Under the pieces are notes generated by a model. That model was given only the letters and a program-made list of their open reading frames with translations. It was not told where the DNA came from and searched no databases. This document shows positions 12,368 to 24,960 of a stretch of 37,775 bases of DNA, piece after piece. This DNA is from Glomus cerebriforme (Eukaryota > Glomeromycota > Glomeromycetes > Glomerales > Glomeraceae). Within the stretch, counting starts at the first letter, position 1, and each line of letters starts with the position of its first letter. The stretch is taken from NCBI GenBank assembly GCA_003550305.1, contig QKYT01000065.1, forward strand, positions 111,090-148,864. Direction: 5' to 3'. Position numbers and translations under genes: made by a program.

Positions 12368-12778
12368 TGATTTTTCAACAGATGATAATAAAAGATTTAC
12401 TTGGTCAAAAATCATCGAATGTTAAGATTGAATATCAACACGTGTTCATCTAGTTTTTGAATCACGTAAAATGTTTGATGATGTTAAATGATGATGGTGA
12501 TTGACGCGTTAACAAAAAAAAAACGATATCGACATCGACGTATCGAATTTTCTTTAACTTCCTTACTGCGCCAATGATGATCATACAGTATGTACAGTAC
12601 TGTCTGTGCTTGATACTTTATTATTTTGCATGGCGTAAAAATATCAGATCAAAATAATAAAAAAATATTATGATGTATTATGATGTTTCAGTTTATATTT
12701 AGAAATAAGATTTCGTTTTTTTTTCTTTGTCAAAGAAAAACTTTATTTGATTTGTTTTTTTTTACTGCTGTCAAAAAT

Positions 12779-12830
12779 GCATATTTAGCATATTTAGCAT
12801 ATTTATATTTTGCATATTTTGCATATTTTG
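12779..12830. repeat. 9-bp tandem repeat GCATATTT(A/T), about five copies
   Basis: Copies of GCATATTTA/GCATATTTT occur head to tail, with one longer spacer in the middle (GCATATTTATATTTT). The open frame that runs through it is repeat-encoded and not a gene. Confidence 0.85.
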
Positions 12831-13130
12831 GCATGATTGAAACTAGATTTGTAACAAAGTTTTAAAAAATTGATTTTATATTTTAAGTAAGTAAGGTAAA
12901 TATTATATTCACTTTGTTGATTTCTTTTCGGAGATTTTTTTATTTATTTTAAAAAAAAATTGAAGTAAAACTTGGTTAGACGGTAAAGTTTAAAAACAAG
13001 TTATAAAATCTCTGAGTCATTTTGAGCCATTTCGATCTTCATGCGTTATTTATTTATTATTATTTTCTTTTTTTTGGGGGGGAACCCAAAAAAAATAAAT
13101 AACGCGAAATGAGATTTCTAAATTTAAATC

Positions 13131-13152
13131 GGTCCAAACTTAAGTTTGGACC
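13131..13152. repeat. Perfect 22-bp palindrome
   Basis: The left half GGTCCAAACTT (13131-13141) is exactly the reverse complement of the right half AAGTTTGGACC (13142-13152); the symmetry stops at the next base on each side. It could be a dimer binding site, or fused ends of a collapsed inverted-repeat element. The 82-codon open frame overlapping it shows no protein-like features. Confidence 0.85.
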
Positions 13153-13364
13153 TAAAAAATATAAAAATATAAAATATATAATTACTCATCACGCATCAAT
13201 TTTCCCTGAGTCATGTTCATGTACTGTTGGTTCAACTATTCAGAAAATGTCACCCGATAAAACGGTTTATCGCTATTATAAATTGATTTTTTTTTTAAGT
13301 TATCAGTTTAATGCAAATCAATCTGCGATACACACAAAAAAATCTTTTAATAGATAACACTCAA

Positions 13365-13399
13365 TACTATAGATACTATAGATACTATAGATACTATGA
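13365..13399. repeat. 9-bp tandem repeat TACTATAGA, nearly four copies
   Basis: Three exact copies of TACTATAGA are followed by a fourth shortened to TACTATGA. Confidence 0.9.
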
Positions 13400-13778
13400 T
13401 AATATTAAAGCGTTTCACGAGAGAATCATCATATCTTATTAAAAAGATCGATCTAATCACGGAATAACTAAAGTCATCTCTTAAATAAGCTTAACTCATT
13501 TTTACCCGAACTGTTAACAATGTATTATCTATTATTATGATAATGATAAATGATTATGATAATAAATAAATGATAAGAATGTAGTTCAAAATTATTGTAT
13601 CATCACTTGTATTATTGTGTTATCACTTGTAATTTTATTTTTTTTTTGTGATTTTCCTTTTTCTTTTTTACCTGGTTACTCCATCTCTGTAAATTAATTT
13701 TCGTGTCATTGTGTCATATTCGAGTTGGTTACCTTCATCTATTAATAGAAAATTGTATCCTTTCATAACAAAATGACC

Positions 13779-13812
13779 ATTTGGAATGACTATTTGGAAT
13801 GACTATTTGGAG
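13779..13812. repeat. 13-bp tandem repeat, about 2.6 copies
   Basis: ATTTGGAATGACT occurs twice in exact tandem, followed by the partial copy ATTTGGA. Confidence 0.85.
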
Positions 13813-14580
13813 TTGTTTGAATGAGGTACATACAGTATGTCATGAAATTTTCATTTTTCGGTTGAAAAATTTTACGACATAATACACAATAATACACATT
13901 TTAAATTAATAAATGATTTTTTTATTCTTTATCTGGCCAAGAAAAACTTATGTAACAGAGATCGAAATGTATAAAAAAATATTAGTATGATTAAAATGTA
14001 AATGTATATTTGTGTTCTTTCTTTGTACTTTGTTGTTTTGGAAAAAAAATAGTTGTAATGAATATTTCTAGTAAAATGAATGATAAATATCCTTCTAGTT
14101 TAAATAATAGTTAATCTTTTAGGAAATAAAGATTGACATCCGGAAAGTTTCGGACCCTGTTTTACACAAATTCCAAAAATGATTTCAAGTTCGGATTTAA
14201 GAACCAAATTCAATTTATTCACAAATAAAAGCAATTTCTTTTAGGAAATTCCTGAGTCAAATTGTTTTTTTCTTTTCTTCTTTTTTGTTTCAAAAGAGAT
14301 AACTAAGAAGGCATTAGTAAGTTCTCGACCCAAAAAAAAAAATATAAATATTCTTATTTCAATTTCGATTTTGCGTAGTACAAGAAATTGTTCGACGCTT
14401 CGATGCAATGTCAATCACTAATAAATAATTCTTGCATAAGTAAAAAAAGAAAAAAATGTGGTTCAATGGTAACTATAAATTTTTTTTATGTTGAGTTCTC
14501 TTCTTCTTTAATCAAAGAACCTTTCATTCAAAAGTATTTCGTAATATGAAAAAAAAATTTTTTTTTCATTATTTGTTATT

Positions 14581-14960
14581 NNNNNNNNNNNNNNNNNNNN
14601 NNNNNNNNNNNNNNNNNNNNNNNNNNNNNNNNNNNNNNNNNNNNNNNNNNNNNNNNNNNNNNNNNNNNNNNNNNNNNNNNNNNNNNNNNNNNNNNNNNNN
14701 NNNNNNNNNNNNNNNNNNNNNNNNNNNNNNNNNNNNNNNNNNNNNNNNNNNNNNNNNNNNNNNNNNNNNNNNNNNNNNNNNNNNNNNNNNNNNNNNNNNN
14801 NNNNNNNNNNNNNNNNNNNNNNNNNNNNNNNNNNNNNNNNNNNNNNNNNNNNNNNNNNNNNNNNNNNNNNNNNNNNNNNNNNNNNNNNNNNNNNNNNNNN
14901 NNNNNNNNNNNNNNNNNNNNNNNNNNNNNNNNNNNNNNNNNNNNNNNNNNNNNNNNNNNN
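14581..14960. other. Assembly gap, 380 N
   Basis: This is a run of N only. Open frames reported across it have no content and should be ignored. A T-run lies before it. Confidence 0.99.
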
Positions 14961-17164
14961 AATATGATGCCATGAATATATAATTTGGGAAATTTTGAAA
15001 CCTTATTAAAAGAATTATGATTATTTAGAACAAAGAGTTGAAAAAAAAATATATATATTTATTTTTTTTAATCAAAAAAGAAAAAACTTTAAAAACAAGT
15101 TATTAACAAGATAAAATGAATGAAACCTTAAAAAAAAATTATTATATTAAATACATGTACTGTATGTAGGGTTCGGAAGTTCGGATTTATTAGATAATAA
15201 AAACTTTTTTTTTTTTTTTTCAAATGTCACAAACAATATCAACAACAAAAAAAAGTGAAAAGCCATTTTTCTATATAAATTGTTGATTAGATGTAATTGC
15301 TTGAACTTTATATTATCGTAACCAATAGTAACCAATAGAATAAGATATTCTAAATCGGTAATCTTTAAACCGATATTAAAAAGTCAATACTCTTTTGTTT
15401 TTTTTTGGTAATACTGTACGTACTGTACAGTATTAAAAAGATAATTCCGAAGAAATTATTTTATATCTTTAGTGAAACGAGTTAGACGAGTAATTTAAAA
15501 TTTAATAACTGAACGTATTACAATTATTTCAATTATTCAGCCAGAAAAAAAAACCATAATATTAGTGTACCCTTAATAAAACTTGTTAAATTCTAGAAAT
15601 TTGATTAGAATCTGGTAGAAATTATTATTAAAATTATTATCGTGCTACAAAGTACCTCAAATACCTTAACAGGTAATCGTTAAAATAATGTCGGGGCAAG
15701 TAAAATTTATTCATGTACTAATTTCGGCCGAAAATCGGTATTTTGGGTAATAGTAACCCGGGTAACTAATTTAAAATAAGACCTGGGTACTACATACGTT
15801 ATTATTAACATTCTTTGAACCACCATATGAAAATAATTTAACCAAAAAATTGGTATTGTTTTCGAACTTTAAAAATTATAATAAATACATCTTTAAAAGG
15901 TTAAAACATCCTATCTTTTCTTTGTTTTTCTTTGTTTTTTAAAGTTTGATATTAAAAGCCATTTGAAACTGGATTTTCTCTCTGTCAAAGTATACCAAAA
16001 TATTTAAGTATACCAAATATTTTTTGTGCACCAAAAGATACAAACATACTTCTCCATAAAGGAAGTTTCGTTATCTGTTATTACCAAAAGAACAAAACAG
16101 CATCCGAAAAAAGTACAAAGGAATATCATTTATGAATAAGATTTTTTGTCAGATGCATAAATAAAATCCTTTAAATGATTACATAATATATCAAAAAAGT
16201 ATTAATCGTGATTGAGTTTATTTTAAAAACCTAGAAAAAACCTAGTTAAATAATTTATGAAACAATAACAAACAAGTATATTCAAATTACTTCATATTAG
16301 ATCACATTAAATCATAATTCAATTTTTTTGAATTGGATAATCTTCTATCCGAATAAAACTGATAAACGATTAAACCGAAAGGTTTAAATGTTGTGTTAAT
16401 TATATTTGATATGCAGAAAATCTTCGCAGTATAAAATTCGTGGTTTTTTTTTTTTTTGTGTTTTTTTCCTTTTCTAGTAAATTTTTATATCATCTTTTTG
16501 GTAAAAATTTTTTTTTTTTTTGTGTCATTAAAATTTACCAGATTTATCTCATAAATATCAAATGATTGGTTTCGACAGTATAATATAATAATTTATTATT
16601 TTCAATTTTTCCGAATTGCATAATTACATAATTTTTGGACAAAGAACGAACGATTCTTATGTAAAAATGAAAAAAAAAAACTTTATCAAATCGATTCTAA
16701 CAAAGAAAAAGTTAAAAAGAATCATTATTTTATTAGATAATTCCTGTGAATAAATAATCATGTTCTCCTTGAAACTTTATAATCTGATTATATAAAAAAG
16801 TTAAGTTGTTATTTTTCTTAACATCTGTATGTGTAACACATATTTTTCCGCAAGTTAATGATCGTCATCTAAAAGTTATGGTAATTTAGTAATTTAGATT
16901 TTAAATTAAGATTATAATTACTAATAAAAAATCTAAATTATTATTTAAAAGTAAAAAATCTTGTAATCCAAACAAATATATTAAAAAAAGATATTATATA
17001 CAAGTAAAAAAAAAGATAAGGTTTATAATTGAAAAAGGAGTACAACTAAAATAACATCATATTTTTTATTAAAGGTTTCATTTAAATTATTGAAAACTTA
17101 TTTGTCTTACTTTTGATTATAAATTCCTAAAAAAAAAAAAAAAGTGATAAACAAATACACATGT

Positions 17165-17188
17165 AACATGCAAACATGCAAACATGCA
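17165..17188. repeat. 8-bp tandem repeat AACATGCA, three copies
   Basis: Three exact head-to-tail copies of AACATGCA. Confidence 0.9.
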
Positions 17189-19317
17189 GCTCGTATAATT
17201 TATCAAAAAAACAAGATTCTGTCAAAATAATCCAGTTCATTTACTTAATGGTGAATAACTGTTTTTAGAAGCGCGATAATAAAAAAAATAATAATAATTA
17301 TAGAGAACAAAGGTTTTAAAGGTTTTGATTATAAAGAAATAAAGAAATAAAATAATAAAAACAAAAGAACAAAAGAAAAAAAAACAACGCAATAATAATA
17401 ATAATAATAATAAAAAGAAAAATATAAAGTTTAACGTACGTACGACATTTTCTTTTTTATCAAAAGACAAAGAAATTTAATTATTTCTTTTACTTGAACC
17501 TGAACCTTGTGAAACTTGACAAAAAATATTACCTTTTTACGTTTTTATTTCCCAATAAAATTTTCGAATTTGAATATGGGATTATTCTGACTCAGGTTTG
17601 TGCGGCTTTGTTTATTATGATGTACAAACTATAACATATCCTTTCTTATTTGGATTATTTGGTGGATGTCGGAATGAATCTTAATCTTATTTGGTGTATT
17701 TTAACAGATTTTATATTATTAATATTTTAAACTCTAAAAGGGAACCTGTTGCTCTTTTATTATAGAATAAATGGACTGATCTGATCATGTAACACGTGCA
17801 TATAGGAAATTATCAGAATAGGTAAACTTTAAAGGTACATTTGTTGTCTGTTTTTTTTTTGTGTGTCAATTTTATATGAATATGTAATTATGGAAAAGCC
17901 TATGTTGATTTTATCAATTAATGGCATTTGACTGTTACTTTTTTAAAAATATTTACAAAAAAAAACTATTAAAAAGGAAAACAATTACTTTAAAAAAGAT
18001 ATTTTTTTTAAAAAACATACGATTTAAAAATAATAAAAATAACATCTCATTTTTATTGGTTAGATCACATGATACCTCATACGATAATTTCATCACTTCA
18101 TCACAATAATTTTACTAGAAAGTGTGAGAATGTTTTATCAATTTTTTTTTAAAACTTTTTTTTTTTCAGCAATTTTTTTTTTTTTGAAATGTTTGATAAT
18201 TTTTTGATAAAAAATTAAAATGAATAAAAAAAAAAAATGTTTAAAAAATGATAAAAATGATAAAATGTTTGCAAAAAAAAATGGTAATTCCGGAAAAATT
18301 TTATAGAAAAATCATTGAACTTAATCAAGAATAAAATATTTAAAATTCAAAACTCGTTCATTGAAATTATTTAAATTTTATGTTCAATTAAGTCAATTCT
18401 TTTTCCTTTTTACTTTTACCTTTTTTCGAATTCTCATCATTTATAAAGAAAAATCCAAATTATAATAAGTTAATTGCCAAAGAGAGAAAATAACAATCAA
18501 AAATTACCTCATTGTATGAATACAGATGATGAATATTTGATTTATTATTAGAATACAAAAAAGTCGTTAGTATTTTTTATTTCGGGAATTTCAAATAAAT
18601 TATTTGTATTCAGAATTTACGATTATATACATATTAAATAAATTAGTTATCCTATTTTGTAAATCCTTCACAATATGGATGAAAATATAATTATTAAATA
18701 ATTTTCAGGGAAAGTGTCACAATAACAAATTATTAAAGAAAAAATATTTTTATTATATTCCTCATTTTCGAAAAGGGTAATTTCAAAAGGATAATTTTCT
18801 ATCGTACCATAAAAGGTATAATTGAAAATATTTTTGTGATATATCACAAAGGTCACAAACGTATAAAAATGGTCAATCATTCATTATTTGGTGTAACTCT
18901 TACCCCAGAATTGTCTTAATTTTGGGTCGTTTATCTTTGGCGGGGTTCTCATATCCGTGTGAAATTTTTAAATTCCTGAACCCTTGTATTTTTTTTTTTG
19001 TATAATTAGGTAAGATTATTTTAGTGCCAAGTATTTAAACGAGTTTAAATAATAAGATAAGCTTTTACTAGATAAGCTTTTACTATATAAGTATCACTTA
19101 TTTTGAAAAAAAAAAATTTCATATTATTTTTAAGTCATAATTATTGTAAATTGTTATTATTATTATTTCATTATTACATTAATATTAAGTAATTATTTAT
19201 TAATTATTTTACGCGTTATCCATAAATATCCGTGAGGCTGAAATAAAAAAAAGAAAAATCTCATAGCCGACTAATTAGGAAACTGCGGGTAATGTTTTCA
19301 TGTTCTCCATCATCGTC

Positions 19318-19344
19318 AGTGGATCTAGTGGATCTGGTGGATCT
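19318..19344. repeat. 9-bp tandem repeat (A/G)GTGGATCT, three copies
   Basis: AGTGGATCT, AGTGGATCT and GGTGGATCT are adjacent, about 110 bp before the large satellite. Confidence 0.9.
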
Positions 19345-19454
19345 AAAGTATTGTATATTCCATGAACATTTTATTGCATTTTATGAACATGAGGTGATGT
19401 AACATTTCAACTTGATAATTGTTATACTATACTGTATATTAATATGAATTTTTT

Positions 19455-20252
19455 TAGTGTTGTAGTGCATGCAGATTAAAAAAAAAAGATTAATTGTTTA
19501 GTGTTTGTATTTGGAAAGTCATGGAAATTAATACACGTGTAACAGCTCAACTACTGAATGAACTAGGATGAACTAGGATTGAACGATAGATACCCGATTT
19601 TGTAACCTAGTGTTGTAGTGCATGCATATTTTAAAAAAAAATCGTTATTTTTATGGGTGATTCAATTGTTTATTTAGTATTTGTATTTGGAAAGTCATTA
19701 AAGTCAAATCCGTTAAGGAGCGTGTAACAGACTAGATCAAAACTAGAATTGAATGGTAGATACCCGATTTTTAACCTAGTATTGTAATGCATGCAGATTA
19801 AAAAAAAAAAATCGTTACTGTTTTTATGAACGATTCAATTGTTTAATATTTCTGCTTGGAAAGTCATTAAAGTCAAATCCATTAAGGAGCGTGTAACAGA
19901 CTAACAGATCAAAACTAGAATTGAATGATAGATATCCGATCTTTAATAACTTAGTATTGTAGTGCAAAAAATCGATATTTTTATGGGCGATTCGATTGTT
20001 TAATATTTGTGTTTGGAAATTCATTGAAGTCAAACCCGTTAAGGAACGTGTAACAGACAAACTGCTCAACTGCCATATGAATTAAAGTTAAACCGATTTT
20101 TAATCTAGTGTTGTAATGCATGCAGATTTAAAAAAAAAATCTTTATTTTCATGGATGATTCAATTGTTTAATATTTGTATTTGGACAGTCGAAATTCGTT
20201 AAGGATCGTGTAACATAATGAACTAGGATGAACTAAGGATACCCAATAAGAT
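19455..20252. repeat. Satellite of five diverged units, about 150-175 bp each
   Basis: Units begin at 19455, 19608, 19777, 19952 and about 20106 with TAGTRTTGTARTGCA, usually followed by TGCA and an A-run. Each then shows, in order, a GATTCAATTGTTTA-like segment, TATTTGTATTTGGAAAGTCA, a GTTAAGGANCGTGTAAC block (unrecognisable in unit 1 except for CGTGTAACAG), an AACTAG(G/A)AT segment and a TACCCGAT segment. Units differ by substitutions and small indels, so the array is old or not homogenised. The minus-strand open frame at 19824-20069 is produced by two units of the array and is not a gene. No transposase or terminal repeat was seen at the edges. Confidence 0.88.
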
Positions 20253-20269
20253 TTTTTTTGAATTTTGAT

Positions 20270-20318
20270 AATCTTAAATTATAATTATAATTATTTTTTT
20301 TTTTTATAATTTAAGATT
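20270..20318. repeat. Hairpin with 15-base perfect arms
   Basis: AATCTTAAATTATAA (20270-20284) and its exact complement TTATAATTTAAGATT (20304-20318) flank a 19-base A/T loop immediately right of the satellite array. It may be a remnant of the element that carried the array, or A/T-rich chance structure. Confidence 0.75.
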
Positions 20319-20639
20319 TTTCTTTTTTAATTAGACGATTTCGATATCATTATTGGTACTCTTGGCGTTAAAAAAAAAAAAAAAAAAAAATCAAGATTCT
20401 GAGAAATTGAAATTATTGAAATACTGTATAGTACTATACCGTTATATATATAAATATATAACGCGAATAATTGTTATTTTTTTGACCTAAATAATACTCA
20501 AGCTCATTGTAAAAATAACGTTATATAAGGTGTTACAAATAGTATTTCACCTATTAAAGAAAACCAGTCTCAGAATATTTTACCAAAGCTTCATTAATAA
20601 TCGGTCGATCAGTTGATATACAATAATTAAATAATTAAA

Positions 20640-20739
20640 ATGAAAAAAAATTACCATAGCGAACCCAAATTACACGTGGAGCGAAAATTTTTGGGGCGAT
20701 ACCTGAGGAAGATTCAAAGATTGATGAATAACAGATATG
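20640..20739 (+). other. Weak candidate coding exon
   Basis: From an ATG at 20640 the frame stays open for 33 codons through a locally GC-richer patch, with a mixed, protein-like composition (for example EPKLHVERKFLGRYLRK), then meets GTATGT, a good splice donor, at 20740. A possible continuation after an AG at about 20838 reads IFTYVIMDCPVIGLLYGND and stops at TGA near 20964. No family is recognised, and part of the patch recurs elsewhere (TTACACGTGGAG(G/C)GAAAAT at about 467), so it may be a repeat rather than a gene. Confidence 0.2.
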
Positions 20740-23700
20740 GTATGTGTTAATATCCAAGTTTGAACAAAAAGATATTATTATAAATTAATACATACAGTAT
20801 AATCCAGTCCATCGCTCCGCTCCAACACGTGAGAGTCAAAATTTTTACTTATGTTATCATGGATTGTCCTGTGATTGGTCTTCTTTATGGTAATGATCGA
20901 TTTTCACATTCAGTTGAATATTTACATAACCACATGTATGGAATTTTGATAATACAATTAGCATGATAACATCCAATAATATTTTTTTTTATATATTTAA
21001 ATCATCAAAAGGTCCAGACCAAATGTCGGCGTTAATATTTTCAACTGTTCATACAGTTAAACCTTAATTATTATTTGTTTAAAATTAATTATGTAATTCA
21101 CTTTATGTGAGATAATTATTTTTATAAATGAAAAGGATAATCATTATGCATTATCGGTATATTATTATTAGGTTCTGAAGAAAATTATTTTATCCTGTTT
21201 TTTTTAAAGATTGTGTAGATCGAATTCAGGTAAGTGCATTGACCTAGAAATCTAATTAAAAAAAAAAAAAAAAAAATCATCCGAATATCAAGATATATTA
21301 TAATAACAAATTTGGGTGTAAGTAATATAAAAAATACTTTTTTCGTATCATAAAATTTAATTCACATGTAGAATATTAATTATGTAAAATGATGCAAATT
21401 TCTTTGTAAGACCCTTACGTGCACCCAAAAATATCGTGTAAATTGCTTAAAGTTCCGAGTCATGTTCACACAAAGTTGTACTTTCTTATGAAATGTCCCT
21501 TTTATCTTTTGAAATTGTTTAAAAATCAAAATAAAATTCACGCTTAACCAATTTGTTAAAGACAATTGTTCGTGTTTATTTTAATTTTGAAATCTTTTTA
21601 ATTTCACATGTAAAATCGATTTAATAAAGATTACTTGTTTTTTATCCGTTTCGAAATATTTAAGAATTTAATTAATATATTTTGTTATCCTTTTTACTTA
21701 AAAATATGATGGTCTGTGCGTGTACAAAATTCGAAAAGTCTTGTTGATACTGTATATTATTATTATTATATTATTATATTATTATATGGATTATTTTGCG
21801 CGCTCAATTTATCTCAACATCAAAATAATAATAATATTTCATGCTTTGAATATTTTTAAATTTTTCAATAAATGCGCGATAATGATTATCCAAGGTTTCT
21901 GCGAGTTAAATTTCAATATATTAGATAATATTATTAGATGTTTACATAGAAAGGAAAAAATAATAACGATGATCAATTTCCTAATTGATCACAAAAAAAT
22001 ATATAGCTGCATTTTGACAATCTTACGATTTTAAAATGAGTTTTTTTCTTTAGAAATAGATTCACAAATAAGAGATAATCATGTGAAATTTTTTCGAAAA
22101 AAAAAAGTTTAAGTTTAAAAAAAAAAGTAAGTTTATTAAATACGGAAGGTATATGCGCTTACAGACCTTACGTTCGATTATGAAATATATTTGATTATGT
22201 CGGGATCAACATGTTGCGTCATTGGGAATGACGCGAGTTTTTATAGGTTGAATCTTTCCTATGTTAAGTTGGTCTCTTTTTTTTTCATCATTAACATGTA
22301 AATTGTCGATTATGCTTTCTTTTCCTTTGTTTTCCTTCGTTTTCTCTTTACTAAAGAGACCACATTTCCTTAATATATTTCATGTGAAAATCGTTATGGA
22401 AAGCCTAAAAGTATTCCATACCAGATAAAATTGTAAAAGATCTCTTTTTAATATAAAAAAAAAATTTTTTTCCGTTCCAGAAATAAATTCACCGTATCTT
22501 TATTCGAAGTACCTTTCACAACATGTTACCAATAATTTAAACGGATACACGGAATATTACCTTGCATATTTTTTTTTTTTTTTTGTTGTTGTTGCAGTTT
22601 TCAAAAAAATAAATTGCAGAATAATTTACTTTTTTTAACAAATAGAAAACGCGTGTAATCTTACAATTGGGTGATCAAAATTACAAAGACTGCTTATATA
22701 AGCTTTATTAATCAAATTTGATGATATTCAACAAACAGGCATCGAACGAATATCTTTTCTTGTTATGTTAGAAACCCATTATCGTACAAAGTGGAGTAAA
22801 GGGTATATTTAAGACCCAATTTTGGTTTAGTATTCATTATTTCTTTTTGGAAGTATAATACGTCAAAATTTTTTTTAAGAAAAGAGTAATAAATAATAAT
22901 AATAAACAATCGGATTACTTAAGCAAATTAAGTAAGTATGTGTTTTATGCGCTTGAAGGTTTAATAATAATCGAAAAAACATATCACAAGACTGACTAAT
23001 ATGCATTTGTCACCATTGTCACATGATTGATTGTTTATAAAGGGAACTCAGAGAAATTATCACTTAGAACTTTAAAATCACGAGATGAAAATAGAAAATC
23101 TAGTTATCAATGTTTGAATGTTACTAAATTCTAGTTATTGGTGAATTTACAAGGTTTTTTTTTTATTATATTTTTTATTGAAAAAATAAAATAAAAAAAA
23201 TTGAAAATTGAAAATAAATAATAATAATAATAATAATTTATTATTAAATTTATTATAAAAAAAAAGATTTTGAATTTTGAATTTTCAAGAATAAAAGAAA
23301 AAAATGAGGATAATATTCTTATAAAATAAAATCTTATAAAATAAACAACTCCTAAATAGTTCCGTAGAAAATTTTTAAAGATTTTTATTAAAACAATAAA
23401 TTATAACGAAACTGGGAATCCGTCGAGTGACCTTTTTATTATGAATTAAAGTAAGGAAAGAAGAATTCATCTTATTATATCTCTCCAGATATTTATTCAT
23501 TTTTAAATAGTAATAAATTATACAATAATATTTTTAGGAATTTGAATAAGAAAAAAGTTTAAGATATTCATGAAATATTTAAATGTTTGAAATGCATTTA
23601 AATATATTTTTTTCAAATACATTAAAAATACATTCACGAACAATAGCAGAATGCTAAAAGTTGAGGTTTATATAGTGCAATTCATAAAGTACTCCTATAT

Positions 23701-24740
23701 TAATAGTTTAGATCAAATTCCTTTTAACTTAATATCACATAAATACTCTCTAATAAGAAATATAGAGTACACGTGTGTGTCAACTGTCAAGTTTTAATAT
23801 GATTTGTCATAGAAAATTATTAATATTTAACTTCCATGGTGGCTCAAAAGTAACAAGATCAATAAATTAATAGTTAAATCAAATAAACCAGTAATTGATA
23901 TAATTAAATCTTGGTATAACAAATTTTTGCTAATGAAATAAAAATAAATAAATAAAAAAATATCCTCAATTATATATGCAGTATAATCTATATACTACGC
24001 ATTTAGCGAATCTCATTTTTCTGGGTCCTACCAGGATATTGGGTTTTAAATAGTACCAGGTAATATTCAATCTGTGAATCTCGGATATACAGTATAATGT
24101 AGTCCTGATATTATTGTTTTAGAATTTAGACTGACTCGAATTTGCTATATAATTAATTATTAATACTCTTCAATATATGGTTTTAAATATTTTAAGGTTT
24201 TTAAGAAATATTTATACCCTGTAAAAAAGGAAATCCAAAAAACGTCCGAGATGGGTTCAAAATATCCAAAAATTGTCCTACATTTGAACCCATTTAGTAC
24301 GCAATAGGATGTTTTCTGTACCTTGTTTTCATAGGGATATTGTTCTTTGAAATTACACATTAAGTATTTCTTGCATCTTGCATTATCTAGTTTACGGTTT
24401 AGAAATGTGAAATTTCATTACAAGACACTAAACAGTATATGTGCATTTTTTTGATATTTAATAGTTATTCGTACGAAGAGTCGAAAACTGTTGTATTTGC
24501 AAATGCATGTAAGGCCGCAGTTGCAAGGCTGATATCGGTGAAAATTAGATATAAATAGTAGTTATCATTAAACTATGCGGAGAAGCCGATAGCGACCCCA
24601 ATATTTTCCCTCCGTCATACGGGTTCTTAACAAAACGGAAAACATGTATCTTACTATACCTATTACAATGCGTAAAATTAATGCAAAGTTATATTAACTC
24701 AATGTCTCAACTTTGAGTGTCCATATGGTCTGTATTATAG

Positions 24741-24960
24741 TAACCCTCAGTAACGGAGTAACCTCTACAATTGCACACCCTTGGGAGTTGGGACTATATC
24801 AAAATTTTCATAAATAGTGCATTTAGCATTTATAGGGGTAAAATAATTAGATATCATATGAGCTTGGGACCAAACCAGGAGGCAGAAGGTACATTAAGGA
24901 GGAGGGTAAATATAATGAACGCAATTATGGAGTGTGCAATTATGGAGGTCTGACTGTGTA
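24741..24960. mobile_element. MITE-like element with CAGT-type terminal inverted repeats
   Basis: The right end, read inward on the minus strand, is CAGTCAGACCTCCATAATTG then CACACTC. The left end at about 24748 reads CAGTAACGGAGTAACCTCTA then CAATTGCACACCC. The two ends match as inverted repeats over ACCTC..AATTGCACAC.C. CAGT termini at TA sites are typical of Tc1/mariner/pogo elements, and TA lies near both ends (24741 and 24959), though the exact boundary is uncertain. Internal length is too short for a transposase, so it would be non-autonomous. Inside the right end, GCAATTATGGAG is repeated twice. The element is richer in G/C than its surroundings. Confidence 0.6.

Larger units (their letters stand above)
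10989..19454. other. Gene-free AT-rich region (apart from listed repeats)
   Basis: I see no convincing coding exon. Frames longer than 60 codons here (for example 12680-12865, 15147-15335, 17237-17470, 17921-18109 and 18668-18880) are Phe/Lys/Tyr/Asn-rich, start in homopolymers or lack any family feature. Listed separately are the short tandem repeats, palindromes and the N gap. Another inverted pair sits at 15411-15434: arms TACTGTAC/GTACAGTA around a short loop. Confidence 0.5.
20253..24740. other. Gene-free AT-rich region (apart from listed features)
   Basis: No gene is supported. Short inverted repeats are present: GCGTCATT-GGG-AATGACGC at 22216-22234, and TGGTCTCTTT (about 22270) with AAAGAGACCA (about 22354). 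The minus-strand frame 24160-24360 (66 codons) has an ordinary mixed composition but starts and ends without any supporting signal and is left uncalled. Confidence 0.45.

Noticed and set aside
14546..14983. Open frames across the N run
   Set aside because: The translated content is almost all unknown bases.
19824..20069. 81-codon minus-strand open frame
   Set aside because: It lies entirely inside the satellite array and reads the same repeat unit twice.
21380..22034. Two open frames (minus 21380-21565, plus 21720-22034)
   Set aside because: The plus frame is Ile/Asn-rich from A/T-rich sequence and the minus frame has no recognisable feature or supporting splice sites.
24160..24360. 66-codon minus-strand frame with mixed composition
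   Set aside because: No start context, neighbouring exon or family match could be supported; it might be part of a dispersed repeat.
24771..24953. 60-codon plus-strand open frame
   Set aside because: It starts at a TTG and spans the MITE-like element from end to end; no protein feature.
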